A stretch of DNA of 64,000 bases from Pseudomonas sp. B21-015 (lineage in GTDB: Bacteria; Pseudomonadota; Gammaproteobacteria; Pseudomonadales; Pseudomonadaceae): contig NZ_CP087196.1 in NCBI RefSeq assembly GCF_024749285.1, positions 1,736,001 to 1,800,000 of the forward strand, in the 5' to 3' direction. The position numbers were made by a program, and so were the translations under genes. Below the pieces are notes generated by a model. That model ran no database searches, was not told where the DNA came from, and saw only the letters and a program-made list of their open reading frames with translations. Positions 10,025 to 18,537 of this stretch are shown here, one piece after another. Numbering within the stretch: position 1 is the first letter of the stretch; each line of letters opens with the position of its first letter.

Positions 10025-11631
10025 ACTCGATCTTCCTGCGCATTTATGGCGGCATGTGCGCGGCGCTGATTCTGGTAGCCGTGCTCGGTGTGCTGGCCTT
10101 GCACCTGCTTAACCAGGTGCGCAGCGAGCAGTACCGCGAGCGCCTTGCCCACGGCACGTTCTCGCTGATGGCTGACAATCTGCAACCGATGAACGAAACC
10201 GAGCGCCACCGGGCCTTGCTAGTGTGGGGGCGCTTGCTCGGGATTCCGCTGGCGCTGAAGACGTTCCCCCAGACCGATCTCGACCTGACCCAGCGCACCC
10301 GCGTGCTGCGCGGCCAGGCACTGGTGGAGCAGACCGGCCCGCATGCGGCGAAGGTTTATCGCCTGGTCAGCGACAAGGAACAACTGGTGCTCACGGGGGA
10401 AGTCCAGCAGATCAGCGAACAACTGGCGCGGGCTACCATTTACCTGTTGGCCGATGAACTGGTGCGCTACCCGGTGGCCGAGCAGCCCAAGCGCCTGGCG
10501 CAGTTAAAGGAAGAGAAGGGGTTCGGCTTTGATCTGCGGCTGGTCACGGTCGATCAGGCCGACATGGACGAAGACCAGAGCCGCCGCGTGTCCGAAGGCG
10601 ACACGGTGATGGCGCTGGGCAAGGGCGGCGATTCGATCCGGGTGTTTGCCGGCATGGTCGGTACGCCGTGGGTGCTGGAAATCGGCCCGCTGTATCAGAT
10701 GAATCCTTACCCGCCCGAGTGGCTGGTGCTGATCGCGGCCCTGGGCCTGAGCCTGATCGGTTTGATTGTCTATCTGTTGGTACGGCAACTGGAGCGCCGT
10801 TTGCGCGGGCTGGAAGCCGCCGCCACACGCATCGCCAAGGGCAGCCTGGAAACCCGCGTACCGGCACGCGGCGCCGACTCGGTGGGGCGCCTGGCCTCGG
10901 CGTTCAACGGCATGGCCGAGCACTTGCAGCAATTGTTGGCGATTCAGCGAGAACTGGTGCGTGCCGTGTCCCATGAATTGCGCACACCGGTGGCGCGGCT
11001 GCGCTTTGGCCTGGAGATGATCGGCTCGGCCAGCACGCCTGAGGCGCTGGAGAAATACCGCGAAGGGATGGACCACGACATCGAGGACCTCGATCGGCTG
11101 GTCGATGAGATGCTCACTTATGCGCGGCTGGAGCAAGGCTCGCCGGCGCTGAATTTCCAGCGGATCGATCTGGATGCCTTGGTCCACCAGGTGATCGAGG
11201 AACTGGCGCCACTGCGCGCCGAGGTCACGGTGCAGCGCGGCTTGTGCCTGTCGGCCGCCGATTGCGACGGCGCCTGGGTCGAAGCCGAGCCGCGTTACCT
11301 GCACCGGGCGTTGCAGAACCTGGTGAGCAACGCGATGCGCCACGCCCAGTCACGGGTGACCGTCAGTTATCAGGTGGGGCAGCAGCGCTGTCGGGTGGAT
11401 GTCGAGGATGACGGGCCGGGCGTGCCGGAAACGGCGTGGGAGAAAATCTTCACCCCGTTCCTGCGCCTCGATGACAGCCGCACCCGCGCCTCGGGTGGGC
11501 ATGGGTTGGGGTTGTCGATCGTGCGGCGAATCATCCATTGGCATGACGGGCGAGCATTGATCGGCAAGAGCAAAAGCCTGGGCGGGGCCTGTTTCAGTTT
11601 GAGCTGGCCGAGGAGTCAGGAGCGGCGTTGA
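10021..11631 (+). CDS. Sensor histidine kinase (RstB-like)
   Basis: This inner-membrane kinase partners the regulator at 9302. The 536-residue protein has a transmembrane helix at about residues 9-30, a periplasmic sensor region to about residue 235, a second helix (LVLIAALGLSLIGLIVYLL), a HAMP linker, and a HisKA domain with H318 in VSHELRTPVARL. The ATP-binding domain has N, DDGPG and GGHGLGLS motifs. It starts with GTG inside the regulator's stop (GTGA overlap). It corresponds by position to PA1158. The signal sensed is unknown. Confidence 0.88.
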   Translation: MNSIFLRIYGGMCAALILVAVLGVLALHLLNQVRSEQYRERLAHGTFSLMADNLQPMNETERHRALLVWGRLLGIPLALKTFPQTDLDLTQRTRVLRGQALVEQTGPHAAKVYRLVSDKEQLVLTGEVQQISEQLARATIYLLADELVRYPVAEQPKRLAQLKEEKGFGFDLRLVTVDQADMDEDQSRRVSEGDTVMALGKGGDSIRVFAGMVGTPWVLEIGPLYQMNPYPPEWLVLIAALGLSLIGLIVYLLVRQLERRLRGLEAAATRIAKGSLETRVPARGADSVGRLASAFNGMAEHLQQLLAIQRELVRAVSHELRTPVARLRFGLEMIGSASTPEALEKYREGMDHDIEDLDRLVDEMLTYARLEQGSPALNFQRIDLDALVHQVIEELAPLRAEVTVQRGLCLSAADCDGAWVEAEPRYLHRALQNLVSNAMRHAQSRVTVSYQVGQQRCRVDVEDDGPGVPETAWEKIFTPFLRLDDSRTRASGGHGLGLSIVRRIIHWHDGRALIGKSKSLGGACFSLSWPRSQERR

Positions 11632-11655
11632 GATTGAGGGTGTCCTTTAGGGCGC

Positions 11656-11739
11656 CATCGCGGGCAAGCCCGACTCCCACAGGTTATTGGTGTTCTTTCG
11701 ACTGATACATAACCTGTGGGAGCGGGCTTGCCCGCGATG
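11656..11739. repeat. REP doublet, family A
   Basis: Inverted pair of CATCGCGGGCAAGCCCG... and ...CGGGCTTGCCCGCGATG palindromes between the ends of the convergent kinase and pcpS genes. No separate terminator was seen here, so the element may also serve as the transcript end. Confidence 0.9.
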
Positions 11740-11764
11740 GGGGCATCCCAAACACTGAAAGCCT

Positions 11765-12490
11765 TCAGGCCTTGATACTGACCAGACTCAACAAATGCCC
11801 ATCCATCACTGCAAATTGCGCGTCCAGCTCAGTGCCGCTACGCCATTCACTGGACAGGTCAGTCAGTAACCGCAATCGCACGTCACCACCCTCGCTCCAC
11901 TCCAGCACTTCGGCATGTTCGAAGTAGAAGCGCTTTTGGACGATCGGGTAGAGCGCCTTGAACAGGCTTTCCTTCACCGAAAACGTCAGCGTCACCCACA
12001 TTGCCAGTTGATCGCGAGCCCCGACAGCCATGCGCTGCAACTCAGGCCCGGTGAGAATTTCCCCGGCCAGGCGTTCGGCCCGTTCCGCGTCGAGCAGGTT
12101 TTCCAGATCCATCCCCAAACCGCGCCAATGGGCCTTGTTCGCGACAATCGCCGCGGCCCGGCCGGTGCTGTGGGTGATCGAACCGGCGATATGCGCTGGC
12201 CACACCGGTGCACGGTCCTCACCAATGGCCGGAATGAAACTCAGCCGTTCCAGTTGTTGCAACGCGGCCCGAGCGCAAACCCGTCCGGCGAGAAACTCGG
12301 CCTGGCGCTTGGCCACCGAACGCTGGATGCTCGCGGGCGGCTCGATGGCACTGCGCTGAAAATCATCGCTGGCCAGTTGCTTGGGATCGAAGTGAGTCCC
12401 CAACAGGACTGTATCGGGCAGCACAAACGGCAGCGGCCAAAGGGCGTCGAGCGGGGTGCAGCAGGCGGGTAGGGCGGGGACGGGATTCAT
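11765..12490 (-). CDS. pcpS: 4'-phosphopantetheinyl transferase
   Basis: The enzyme transfers 4'-phosphopantetheine from coenzyme A to carrier proteins, activating fatty-acid and siderophore synthases. The 241-residue product shows the Sfp/EntD-type motifs: the basic FLAGRVCARAAL block, the Mg-binding GLGMDLENLL segment, and FSVKESLFKALYP. The start MNPVPALP gives the length of P. aeruginosa PcpS; the frame is open further upstream but runs into a REP element. P. aeruginosa uses PcpS for both primary and secondary metabolism, which is likely here too. Confidence 0.9.
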   Translation of the reverse strand: MNPVPALPACCTPLDALWPLPFVLPDTVLLGTHFDPKQLASDDFQRSAIEPPASIQRSVAKRQAEFLAGRVCARAALQQLERLSFIPAIGEDRAPVWPAHIAGSITHSTGRAAAIVANKAHWRGLGMDLENLLDAERAERLAGEILTGPELQRMAVGARDQLAMWVTLTFSVKESLFKALYPIVQKRFYFEHAEVLEWSEGGDVRLRLLTDLSSEWRSGTELDAQFAVMDGHLLSLVSIKA

Positions 12491-12541
12491 GACGGGCATT
12501 TTGCCGGGTTGCCTTGAGGCTGGGTAGTGGCTGAGGGCTTT

Positions 12542-12674
12542 TGTGGCGAGGGAGCTTGCTCCCGATCGGCTGCGAAGCAGTGGTAAAGGCGGCAAACGCG
12601 TTGTACCTGACGAAATACGGTTGCAGGTTTTGGGGGCGCTTCGCTGCCCAGCGGGAGCAAGCTCCCTCGCCACA
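12542..12674. repeat. REP doublet, family B
   Basis: Outer arms TGTGGCGAGGGAGCTTGCTC and its inverse enclose about 95 nt with inner GCTGCGAAGCAG/GCTTCGCTGC arms. The core sequence differs from family A. It lies between pcpS and the dienelactone hydrolase gene. Confidence 0.9.
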
Positions 12675-12695
12675 GGGAGCAATGCTGTCGGTGTG

Positions 12696-13487
12696 TCAGC
12701 CAAAGATCTTCTTGAGAAACGCCTGCATGTCCGCCCACGACTGCTCATCCGCGGCCTTGTTGTAACCAATGTCCGGCCCGCCGTGGTCGCCATGGCTCAG
12801 ACGATCCGCATCGGGATTGCTGAACCCATGCTTGGCGCCTTCGAGGCTGACAAATTTATAGTCGGCACCGGCCTTGTCCATTTCCGCCTTGAACGCCGCC
12901 ACGTTATCCGCCGTGACCATGCTGTCCAGCGCGCCATGCTCCACCAGGATTTTCGCCTTCACACTGCCAGGCACAGCCGGCGTATTGGTTGCCAGTGCAC
13001 CGTGGAAACTCACCACGCCCGCCAGCGGCAAGCCCTGACGTGCAGCATCCAGCACCACCTTGCCGCCGAAGCAATAACCGATGCCTGCCAGTTTGGCCGG
13101 ATCGGTCTGTGGCTGTTTCTTCAGCAAATCGAGCCCGGCCTGAAACCGCGCGCTGGCTGCTGCGCTGTCCTTCAAGGCTGCTTGCATGAAGGCCATGGCG
13201 TCCTTGGCGTGTTCGGTGTTCTTGCCGTCGCCAAACATGTCGATCGCCAGCGCGCTGTAACCCAGACCCGCCAGATCACGGGCGCGACGCTTGGCGTAGT
13301 CGTTGAGGCCCCACCATTCATGCACCACCACCACACCCGGGCGTGGGCCTTTAATGGCGTCGTCGTAGGCGTAATAGCTGATCAGCTTCGTACCGTCGGC
13401 ACTTTGATAGGGAATTTCCTGAGTCTTGATGGCGGCCTGGCTGAGACCGCTCAAGGCCAGCAACACGAGGGCGAGGAATGCGCGCAT
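12696..13487 (-). CDS. Dienelactone hydrolase family protein, probably exported
   Basis: An alpha/beta hydrolase of the dienelactone hydrolase family. The 263-residue protein has a signal peptide (about residues 1-18, cleaved after SQA), the VVVHEWWGLNDYAK block, the nucleophile cysteine in GIGYCFGGKV, an aspartate in HGALDSMV and a histidine in GAKHGFSNP, completing a Cys-Asp-His triad. A GGAGATT ribosome site precedes the ATG. The position near oprH-phoPQ matches PA1166. The periplasmic location is inferred; the natural substrate is unknown. Confidence 0.85.
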   Translation of the reverse strand: MRAFLALVLLALSGLSQAAIKTQEIPYQSADGTKLISYYAYDDAIKGPRPGVVVVHEWWGLNDYAKRRARDLAGLGYSALAIDMFGDGKNTEHAKDAMAFMQAALKDSAAASARFQAGLDLLKKQPQTDPAKLAGIGYCFGGKVVLDAARQGLPLAGVVSFHGALATNTPAVPGSVKAKILVEHGALDSMVTADNVAAFKAEMDKAGADYKFVSLEGAKHGFSNPDADRLSHGDHGGPDIGYNKAADEQSWADMQAFLKKIFG

Positions 13488-13545
13488 GGTTGAATCTCCT
13501 TATTAAAAAACGTCAAAGCAGCGTAGTCGATTTGATTCAGCTCAG

Positions 13546-13562
13546 GTTCAGAGTGCGTTCAG
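13546..13562 (+). promoter_or_regulatory. PhoP box of the oprH-phoP-phoQ operon
   Basis: The direct repeat GTTCAG-N5-GTTCAG has the half-site form and spacing of PhoP boxes. A possible -10 (TACAGG, 13569-13574) follows about 7 nt after the second half-site. Auto-activation of oprH-phoPQ by PhoP at low Mg2+ is established in P. aeruginosa. Confidence 0.85.
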
Positions 13563-13634
13563 GGGCCGTACAGGGTGGGGTCAGTAACCTTGCCCCGTAC
13601 CCAAAAAGCACATAGCGCATGAGGAAATTCCCCA

Positions 13635-14237
13635 ATGACTACTTTGAAAAAACTGCTGCTGGCTTTCACCGTGATGGGCGCCAGTGTTGCCGCCCACGCC
13701 GACACCACCAATTTCGCCGGCCTGACCTTTGGCCAGACCAGCGACAAGGTTAAAAAATCCAACGCCCTGAACGACAACCTCAACCATCCGAACACCGATG
13801 GTGTGATCGGCAAGGACAACACCTGGGGCTTGCGTGTGGGCCAGCAAGACAGCCAGGGCCGCTACTACGCCACTTACGACAACGTGTCGGGTTCGCATAA
13901 TGGCATTAAACTGCGTCAGGAAAACCTGCTGGGCAGCTACGATTTGTTTTACCCGGTGGGTGGCAGCACCAGACTGTTCGGCGGTGCCACCGCTGGTTTG
14001 ACCAAAATGACCCAGGAATCGCCAGGCTTCAGCCGCGACAGCGACATCGGTTACGCCATCGGTGGCCAGGTCGGTGTATTGCAGCAAGTTTCGCAAAACA
14101 CCTCGGTCGAGCTGGGTTACCGTTACCTGCGCAGCAATGCCAGCACCGAGATGAGCGAGCGCGGCGGCAGCAAACAGGGTTCGCTGGATTTGACCAGCAG
14201 CGCCCAGACGTACCTGTCCGCCAACTACGCTTTCTAA
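13635..14237 (+). CDS. oprH: Outer-membrane protein OprH
   Basis: OprH is an 8-stranded outer-membrane barrel that binds lipopolysaccharide and stabilises the membrane when Mg2+ is low. The 200-residue protein has a signal peptide ending AHA (about residue 22), conserved segments FAGLTFGQTSDKV, WGLRVGQQ, GRYYATYDN, NKLRQ-like IKLRQENLLGSYD, LGYRYLRSNASTEM, and a C-terminal phenylalanine in SANYAF. Length equals the P. aeruginosa protein. It sits behind a PhoP box and upstream of phoP-phoQ. Confidence 0.93.
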   Translation: MTTLKKLLLAFTVMGASVAAHADTTNFAGLTFGQTSDKVKKSNALNDNLNHPNTDGVIGKDNTWGLRVGQQDSQGRYYATYDNVSGSHNGIKLRQENLLGSYDLFYPVGGSTRLFGGATAGLTKMTQESPGFSRDSDIGYAIGGQVGVLQQVSQNTSVELGYRYLRSNASTEMSERGGSKQGSLDLTSSAQTYLSANYAF

Positions 14238-14282
14238 AAAGCGTTTCGCGAGGGTATGCGCCAGTCAGTTAAACGCAATTCC

Positions 14283-14371
14283 TGTGGGAGCGGGCTTGCC
14301 CGCGATAGCGATCTGTCTGACACATCGATGGTGAATGTGCTGCCGTCATCGCGGGCAAGCCCGCTCCCACA
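14283..14371. repeat. REP doublet, family A, inside the oprH-phoP gap
   Basis: TGTGGGAGCGGGCTTGCCCG and its inverse flank about 40 nt between oprH and phoP. A stem-loop pair at this place may protect the oprH mRNA or lower phoPQ expression relative to oprH. Confidence 0.9.
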
Positions 14372-14454
14372 GGTTCCGCGGCTTAATTGACTGGCATCGC
14401 CCTGTCAGCCATCGAGGTTGTCTTTGGAGATTTTGATTTGCCCAGGAGAGCGTT

Positions 14455-15132
14455 ATGAAATTGCTGGTCGTCGAAGATGAAGCGCTGTTGCGCCATCACC
14501 TGCAAACCCGCCTGACGGACAGCGGCCACGTGGTCGAGTCCGTGGCCAATGCCGAGGAGGCGTTGTATCAGGCCGGGCAGTTCAACCATGACCTGGCGGT
14601 GATCGACCTCGGTTTGCCGGGCATGGGCGGGCTCGACCTGATTCGTCAGTTGCGTTCCCAAGGCAAAACCTTTCCGATTCTGATCCTCACCGCGCGCGGC
14701 AACTGGCAAGACAAGGTCGAAGGCCTCGCCGCCGGCGCCGATGACTACGTGGTCAAGCCGTTCCAGTTCGAAGAGCTGGACGCCCGGCTCAATGCCTTGC
14801 TGCGCCGCTCCAGCGGCTTCACCCAGTCGACCATCGTCGCCGGTCCCTTGCTGCTGGACCTCAACCGCAAACAGGCGTCCCTCGATGAACAACCGCTGGC
14901 ACTGACCGCCTACGAATACCGGATCCTCGAGTACCTGATGCGGCATCACCAGCAAGTGGTGGCCAAGGACCGTTTGATGGAGCAGCTCTACCCGGATGAC
15001 GACGAGCGCGATCCGAATGTGATCGAAGTGCTGGTCGGCCGCCTGCGCCGCAAACTCGAAGGCCCGGCTGGCTTCAAACCAATCGATACCGTGCGTGGCC
15101 TCGGCTACCTGTTCAATGAGCGCTGCACTTGA
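14455..15132 (+). CDS. phoP: Response regulator PhoP
   Basis: PhoP activates genes for Mg2+ limitation, lipid A change and polymyxin resistance. The 225-residue product begins MKLLVVEDEALLRHHL and has receiver motifs with the phospho-acceptor in AVIDLGLPGMGG (about D51), TARGNWQDKVEGL, and K in VVKPF. The OmpR-type winged helix ends VRGLGYLFNERC. Similarity to P. aeruginosa PhoP is very high. A GGAGAG site precedes the ATG. Its stop overlaps the phoQ start. Confidence 0.97.
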   Translation: MKLLVVEDEALLRHHLQTRLTDSGHVVESVANAEEALYQAGQFNHDLAVIDLGLPGMGGLDLIRQLRSQGKTFPILILTARGNWQDKVEGLAAGADDYVVKPFQFEELDARLNALLRRSSGFTQSTIVAGPLLLDLNRKQASLDEQPLALTAYEYRILEYLMRHHQQVVAKDRLMEQLYPDDDERDPNVIEVLVGRLRRKLEGPAGFKPIDTVRGLGYLFNERCT

Positions 15133-16475
15133 TTCGTTCCCTCCGTGTCCGTTTGATGCTCGCCGCCACGACCCTGGCGGTGTTGTTCATGCTGGCGTTG
15201 CTGCCGGCGATGCAGGGCGCGTTCAGCCTGGCGTTGCAGGATTCCATCGAACAGCGCCTGGCGTCGGACGTCACCACGCTGATCTCCGCTGCCCGGGTGG
15301 ACAACAACAGCTTGCAGATGCCGGCGCAGTTGCCCGATGAGCGCTTCAACCTCACCGACAGCCGTTTGCTTGGCTACATCTATAACCGCGAAGGTCATCT
15401 GGTGTGGCGTTCGAAGGCCACCCAGGAAGAGAACATCAACTACAAGCCGCGTTACGACGGGCGCGGTAACGAGTTCGCGAGGATTCGCGAGGCCAATGGT
15501 GAAGAGTTCTTCGTTTATGACGTCGAGGTCAAACTGCTGGGCGGCAAAAGCGCGGCGTTCAGCATCGTCGCGCTGCAACCGGTGCGCGAATACGAAATCA
15601 CCCTCGAAGGCCTGCGGGAAAACCTCTACCTTGGCTTCGGCGCGGCGTTACTGGTGTTGCTCGCCTTGCTGTGGATCGGCCTGACCTGGGGTTTGCAGGC
15701 GTTGCGCCGGCTGAGCCAGGAGTTGGACCAGATCGAGGGCGGTACGCGTGAAAGCCTGAGTGAAGAGCACCCTCGGGAACTGCTGCGCCTGACCGGCTCG
15801 CTCAACCGCTTGCTGCACAGCGAGCGTGAACAGCGCAGCCGTTATCGCGACTCCCTCGACGACTTGGCCCACAGCCTGAAAACCCCGTTGGCGGTGTTGC
15901 AAGGGGTCAGCGAAGACATGGCGCAAAAGCCGCAAGAGCGCGATCAGGCCTGGGTGCTGCAAACCCAGATCGAACGCATGAGCCAGCAGATCGGCTATCA
16001 ACTGCAACGCGCCAGCCTGCGCAAAAGTGGCCTGGTGCGCCATCAGGTGCGCCTGCGCCCGGTGCTGCAAAGCCTCTGCGACACGCTGGACAAGGTCTAC
16101 CGCGACAAACGTGTGCGTGTCGCGTTCGACCTGCCGGAGCCGTGCTACGTGCCGATCGAGCAAGGCGCCTTGCTGGAAATGATGGGCAACCTGCTGGAAA
16201 ACGCCTATCGCCTGTGCCTGAGCGAAGTACGTATCAGCGTGCGCGAAACCCTCAGTGGCATTGAACTCTGCGTCGAAGATGACGGGCCGGGCGTGCCACC
16301 GGATCAGCGTGCACGGATTCTGCAGCGGGGCGAGCGGCTGGATCGCCAGCATCCGGGGCAGGGAATCGGGTTGGCGGTGGTCAAGGACATCATCGAAAGC
16401 TACAGCGCCAAGCTGACACTGGGGGATTCGCCGATGGGCGGGGCGGCGTTCCGGATTCATTTTCCGGTGGTTTGA
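15129..16475 (+). CDS. phoQ: Sensor kinase PhoQ
   Basis: PhoQ senses divalent cations and cationic peptides and controls PhoP. The 448-residue protein has a first membrane helix at residues 10-33, a periplasmic sensor domain to about 165, a second helix (LYLGFGAALLVLLALLWIGL), and a HisKA domain with H248 in LAHSLKTPLAVLQ. ATP-binding motifs include NLLENAYRL, DDGPG and GQGIGLAVV. The frame starts with TTG at 15129, overlapping the phoP stop, so the two are translationally coupled. Confidence 0.95.
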   Translation: MIRSLRVRLMLAATTLAVLFMLALLPAMQGAFSLALQDSIEQRLASDVTTLISAARVDNNSLQMPAQLPDERFNLTDSRLLGYIYNREGHLVWRSKATQEENINYKPRYDGRGNEFARIREANGEEFFVYDVEVKLLGGKSAAFSIVALQPVREYEITLEGLRENLYLGFGAALLVLLALLWIGLTWGLQALRRLSQELDQIEGGTRESLSEEHPRELLRLTGSLNRLLHSEREQRSRYRDSLDDLAHSLKTPLAVLQGVSEDMAQKPQERDQAWVLQTQIERMSQQIGYQLQRASLRKSGLVRHQVRLRPVLQSLCDTLDKVYRDKRVRVAFDLPEPCYVPIEQGALLEMMGNLLENAYRLCLSEVRISVRETLSGIELCVEDDGPGVPPDQRARILQRGERLDRQHPGQGIGLAVVKDIIESYSAKLTLGDSPMGGAAFRIHFPVV

Positions 16476-16496
16476 CCCCTGTCACCGATCGTTCCC

Positions 16497-16596
16497 ACGC
16501 TCCGCGTGGGAATGCAGCCCGGGACGCTCCGCGTCCCTGCCGAAGCGGACGCGGAGTGTCCATTGAGGCATTCCCACGCAGAGCGTGGGAACGATC
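16497..16596. repeat. REP doublet, family C
   Basis: GATCGTTCCCACGCTCCGCG and its near-inverse ending in GTGGGAACGATC enclose CGGACGC...GCGTCC arms. This is a third palindrome family, downstream of phoQ, with no similarity to the cores of A or B. Confidence 0.9.
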
Positions 16597-16701
16597 TTTA
16601 ACAGCGGTGTTTAAAACACATCTCCAGACACTCACTCAGGCTACACATCCTTGCGCCGCTGCCTACGACTACGCCAGAATCCGCCGGCTTGTGCGCCTGG
16701 G

Positions 16702-16906
16702 GTGTGGGCTCTATCGTTTGCCGGTCGCTGACGAATCAGCGATCGGGTTTAGCGATCCGATCCCATACACAGACGCAAAAGCGCCCAAGTTTTGCTTGCA
16801 GTTCTTATTGCCTGCAATTCGCGTAATGGTGGCTGTGCGTGGGAGACCTTCGAGTCTACCCGGGGTTTCTGTGACCCGGATCGCTAACCTGCGTACAGCC
16901 GCCACC
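16702..16906 (+). ncRNA. Candidate structured leader RNA of the DUF6124-type gene
   Basis: Consecutive perfect or near-perfect helices are visible. P1 pairs GTGTGGG (16702-16708) with CCC-AT-ACAC (16762-16770) and encloses an 11-bp hairpin CCGGTCGCTGA/TCAGCGATCGG with a CGAA loop (16721-16746). P2 is GCAAAA/TTTTGC (16775-16795). P3 is TTGCAG/CTGCAA (16796-16817). P4 pairs GGTGGC-TGTGCG (16828-16839) with TGCGTACA-GCC-GCCACC ending at 16906 and encloses two GC-rich hairpins. A further CGTGG/CCACG pair (16928-16949) touches the ribosome site of the gene at 16959. Structure is seen; function is inferred. Confidence 0.5.
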
Positions 16907-16958
16907 TTTACTTGTTTAGCGATAGGTCGTGGCGGCTCAACCAACCACGGAGCTTCAC

Positions 16959-17318
16959 ATGTTCAAGATCACGCCCAACCCACCGGAAACCGACGACGTT
17001 TCTCCGTACGAAACCCCCGACTCCAAAAAACTCAACGAAGCCGCCGACCGCGCCCTCGATTACTACCTCAAACCGGTCATTCCCAAAGAAACTCCGCGCA
17101 AACCCAGCACCATCTACCATGTCGGCGCCGAGGTCGATAACGAGACCCTGCTGGTCAACGCCTGCGAATCCCTGGCGTCAGCGAGCGTGATGCTCAGTGA
17201 GTTCGCCGGGTTGATGGACATACCCCATCGCAACATGATGTTGGGGATTCAACAGGTGGTCATGCTGGGTGAGTTGGCAGTCAATCGGGTGCTGGATAAC
17301 TACGATCCACAAGGCTAG
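16959..17318 (+). CDS. DUF6124 (formerly DUF3077)-type small protein, function unknown
   Basis: I recognise this as a small-protein family common in Pseudomonas; the domain number is from memory. The 119-residue product begins MFKITPNPPETDDVSPYETP, has a Pro/Lys-rich linker around residues 45-55, and a helical C-terminal half with VNACESLASASVMLSEFAG and GIQQVVMLGELAVNRVLD. No signal peptide or membrane helix. The frame extends 30 nt upstream, but the GGAG at 16949-16952 fits the ATG at 16959. It is flanked by two family C REP doublets and preceded by a folded leader, so it looks like a self-contained unit. Confidence 0.7.
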   Translation: MFKITPNPPETDDVSPYETPDSKKLNEAADRALDYYLKPVIPKETPRKPSTIYHVGAEVDNETLLVNACESLASASVMLSEFAGLMDIPHRNMMLGIQQVVMLGELAVNRVLDNYDPQG

Positions 17319-17334
17319 CGAAAAACCTGTAACC

Positions 17335-17445
17335 GATCGTTCCCACGCTCTGCGTGGGAATGCCTCAACGGACGCTCCGCGTTCGGCTCTAGATGGGACG
17401 CGGAGCGTCCCGGGCTGCATTCCTTTGCTGCGCGTGGGAACGATC
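17335..17445. repeat. REP doublet, family C
   Basis: GATCGTTCCCACGCTCTGCG and inverse CGCGTGGGAACGATC around inner GGACGC arms. Together with the copy at 16497 it brackets the structured leader and the DUF6124-type gene. Confidence 0.9.
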
Positions 17446-17464
17446 AAAAAAATAGCGCTAGAAC

Positions 17465-18478
17465 TCAACTCTCCTGAGCGCGATAGGCTCCCGGCGTCAA
17501 CCCCGTCCACTTCTTGAACGCCCGGTGAAACGCCGACGGCTCGGAAAACCCCAGCTGCTCGGCAATCTGTTGCAACGACAGATCCGCGCGCCCCAGGTGA
17601 TAAATCGCAATATCCCGCCGCAACTGGTCCTTCAACTCCTGAAAACTCGTGCCTTCTTCGCGCAAATGCCGACGCAAGGTTTGCGGGCTGATGTGCAGGT
17701 GCGCGGCCACCGCTTCCAGGTCCGGCCAGCGCGCACTGTCGCGGCTGAGCAAGCGCCGCAACTGGCTGCTCAGGCTGTCGCCTTCGTCGGGGCGCGATAA
17801 CAGGTCGGCGGGGGAGCGCTCGAGAAAGTGCTTGAGGGTTCGTTCGTCCTGCAACAGCGGCATGTTCAGGTAGCGACTGTGAAATAACAGACTGCTCTGC
17901 GCCGTCGTGCTCTTTACGGTGGAAAAGCTCAGCGGGCAAGAAAACAGCAAATCGTATTCGGCCCCGTGTTCGGGTCTCGGGTAGCTGAACGTCGCCTGCT
18001 CCAGACGAATGCGCTGGCCAATCAGCCAGCTGCCGAACCGATGCCAGATCACCAACAGGCTTTCGCTGAGGAAATGGTCCGGGTCCCACAGCGGCGAATC
18101 GTCCAGGCTCAGGCGAACCCTGTCGCCTTCGCGGCTCAGCGTCAGACGCGGCGCGCCGGGGAACAGGCTGTAGAACAATAGGCCGCGATTGAGCGCTTTC
18201 TCCAGCGTGCGGCAGTGGATCACCGCGTGGCACATCATCGCGAAGCTGCCGGGTTTGCTCGGTGCCTGCCCGAAGCCCAGGTATTCGTCGTCCAGGGTCA
18301 GCCACAGTGCCTGGATCAATCGGGCGAATTGCTCAGGTGCGATTCGGGCGCGCGGCTCCTCGAGCAACTCGGGGCTGATCCCCTGTTGCAGTAAAAGACT
18401 CGAATAGTCATAGCCACGCCGACGCGCGCCACCGAGGGCGGCACGGGCGAAATGGCTGGCGATGGTGCGTTCGCGCAT
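17465..18478 (-). CDS. AraC-family transcriptional regulator
   Basis: A DNA-binding regulator with an N-terminal Arabinose_bd-like domain (about residues 15-205, including the typical CHAVIHCRTLEKALNR region) and a C-terminal AraC helix-turn-helix pair (SPQTLRRHLREEGTSF and LGFSEPSAFHRAFKKWTG). From MRERTIASHF at 18478 it has 337 residues. The frame stays open to 18553, but that would run over the first dctA activator site at 18538, so the later start is preferred. It is divergent from dctA, as PA1184 is in P. aeruginosa. Whether it regulates dctA is unknown. Confidence 0.82.
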   Translation of the reverse strand: MRERTIASHFARAALGGARRRGYDYSSLLLQQGISPELLEEPRARIAPEQFARLIQALWLTLDDEYLGFGQAPSKPGSFAMMCHAVIHCRTLEKALNRGLLFYSLFPGAPRLTLSREGDRVRLSLDDSPLWDPDHFLSESLLVIWHRFGSWLIGQRIRLEQATFSYPRPEHGAEYDLLFSCPLSFSTVKSTTAQSSLLFHSRYLNMPLLQDERTLKHFLERSPADLLSRPDEGDSLSSQLRRLLSRDSARWPDLEAVAAHLHISPQTLRRHLREEGTSFQELKDQLRRDIAIYHLGRADLSLQQIAEQLGFSEPSAFHRAFKKWTGLTPGAYRAQES

Positions 18479-18537
18479 AGAGGGCAGGTCCGTCCACTGA
18501 GCAATGGATGGTAGCGGTGCCTGTCGAGAATCAACAA

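Noticed and set aside
12543..13493. 316-codon plus-strand frame opposite the dienelactone hydrolase
   Set aside because: It begins inside a REP element and is antisense to a gene with a signal peptide and full catalytic triad.
16828..16906. 79-nt element in the leader considered as a tRNA because of TTCGAGTC and closing stems
   Set aside because: No anticodon arm or proper D-arm spacing is found, and the acceptor stem has a bulge of three bases; it does not fold as a tRNA.
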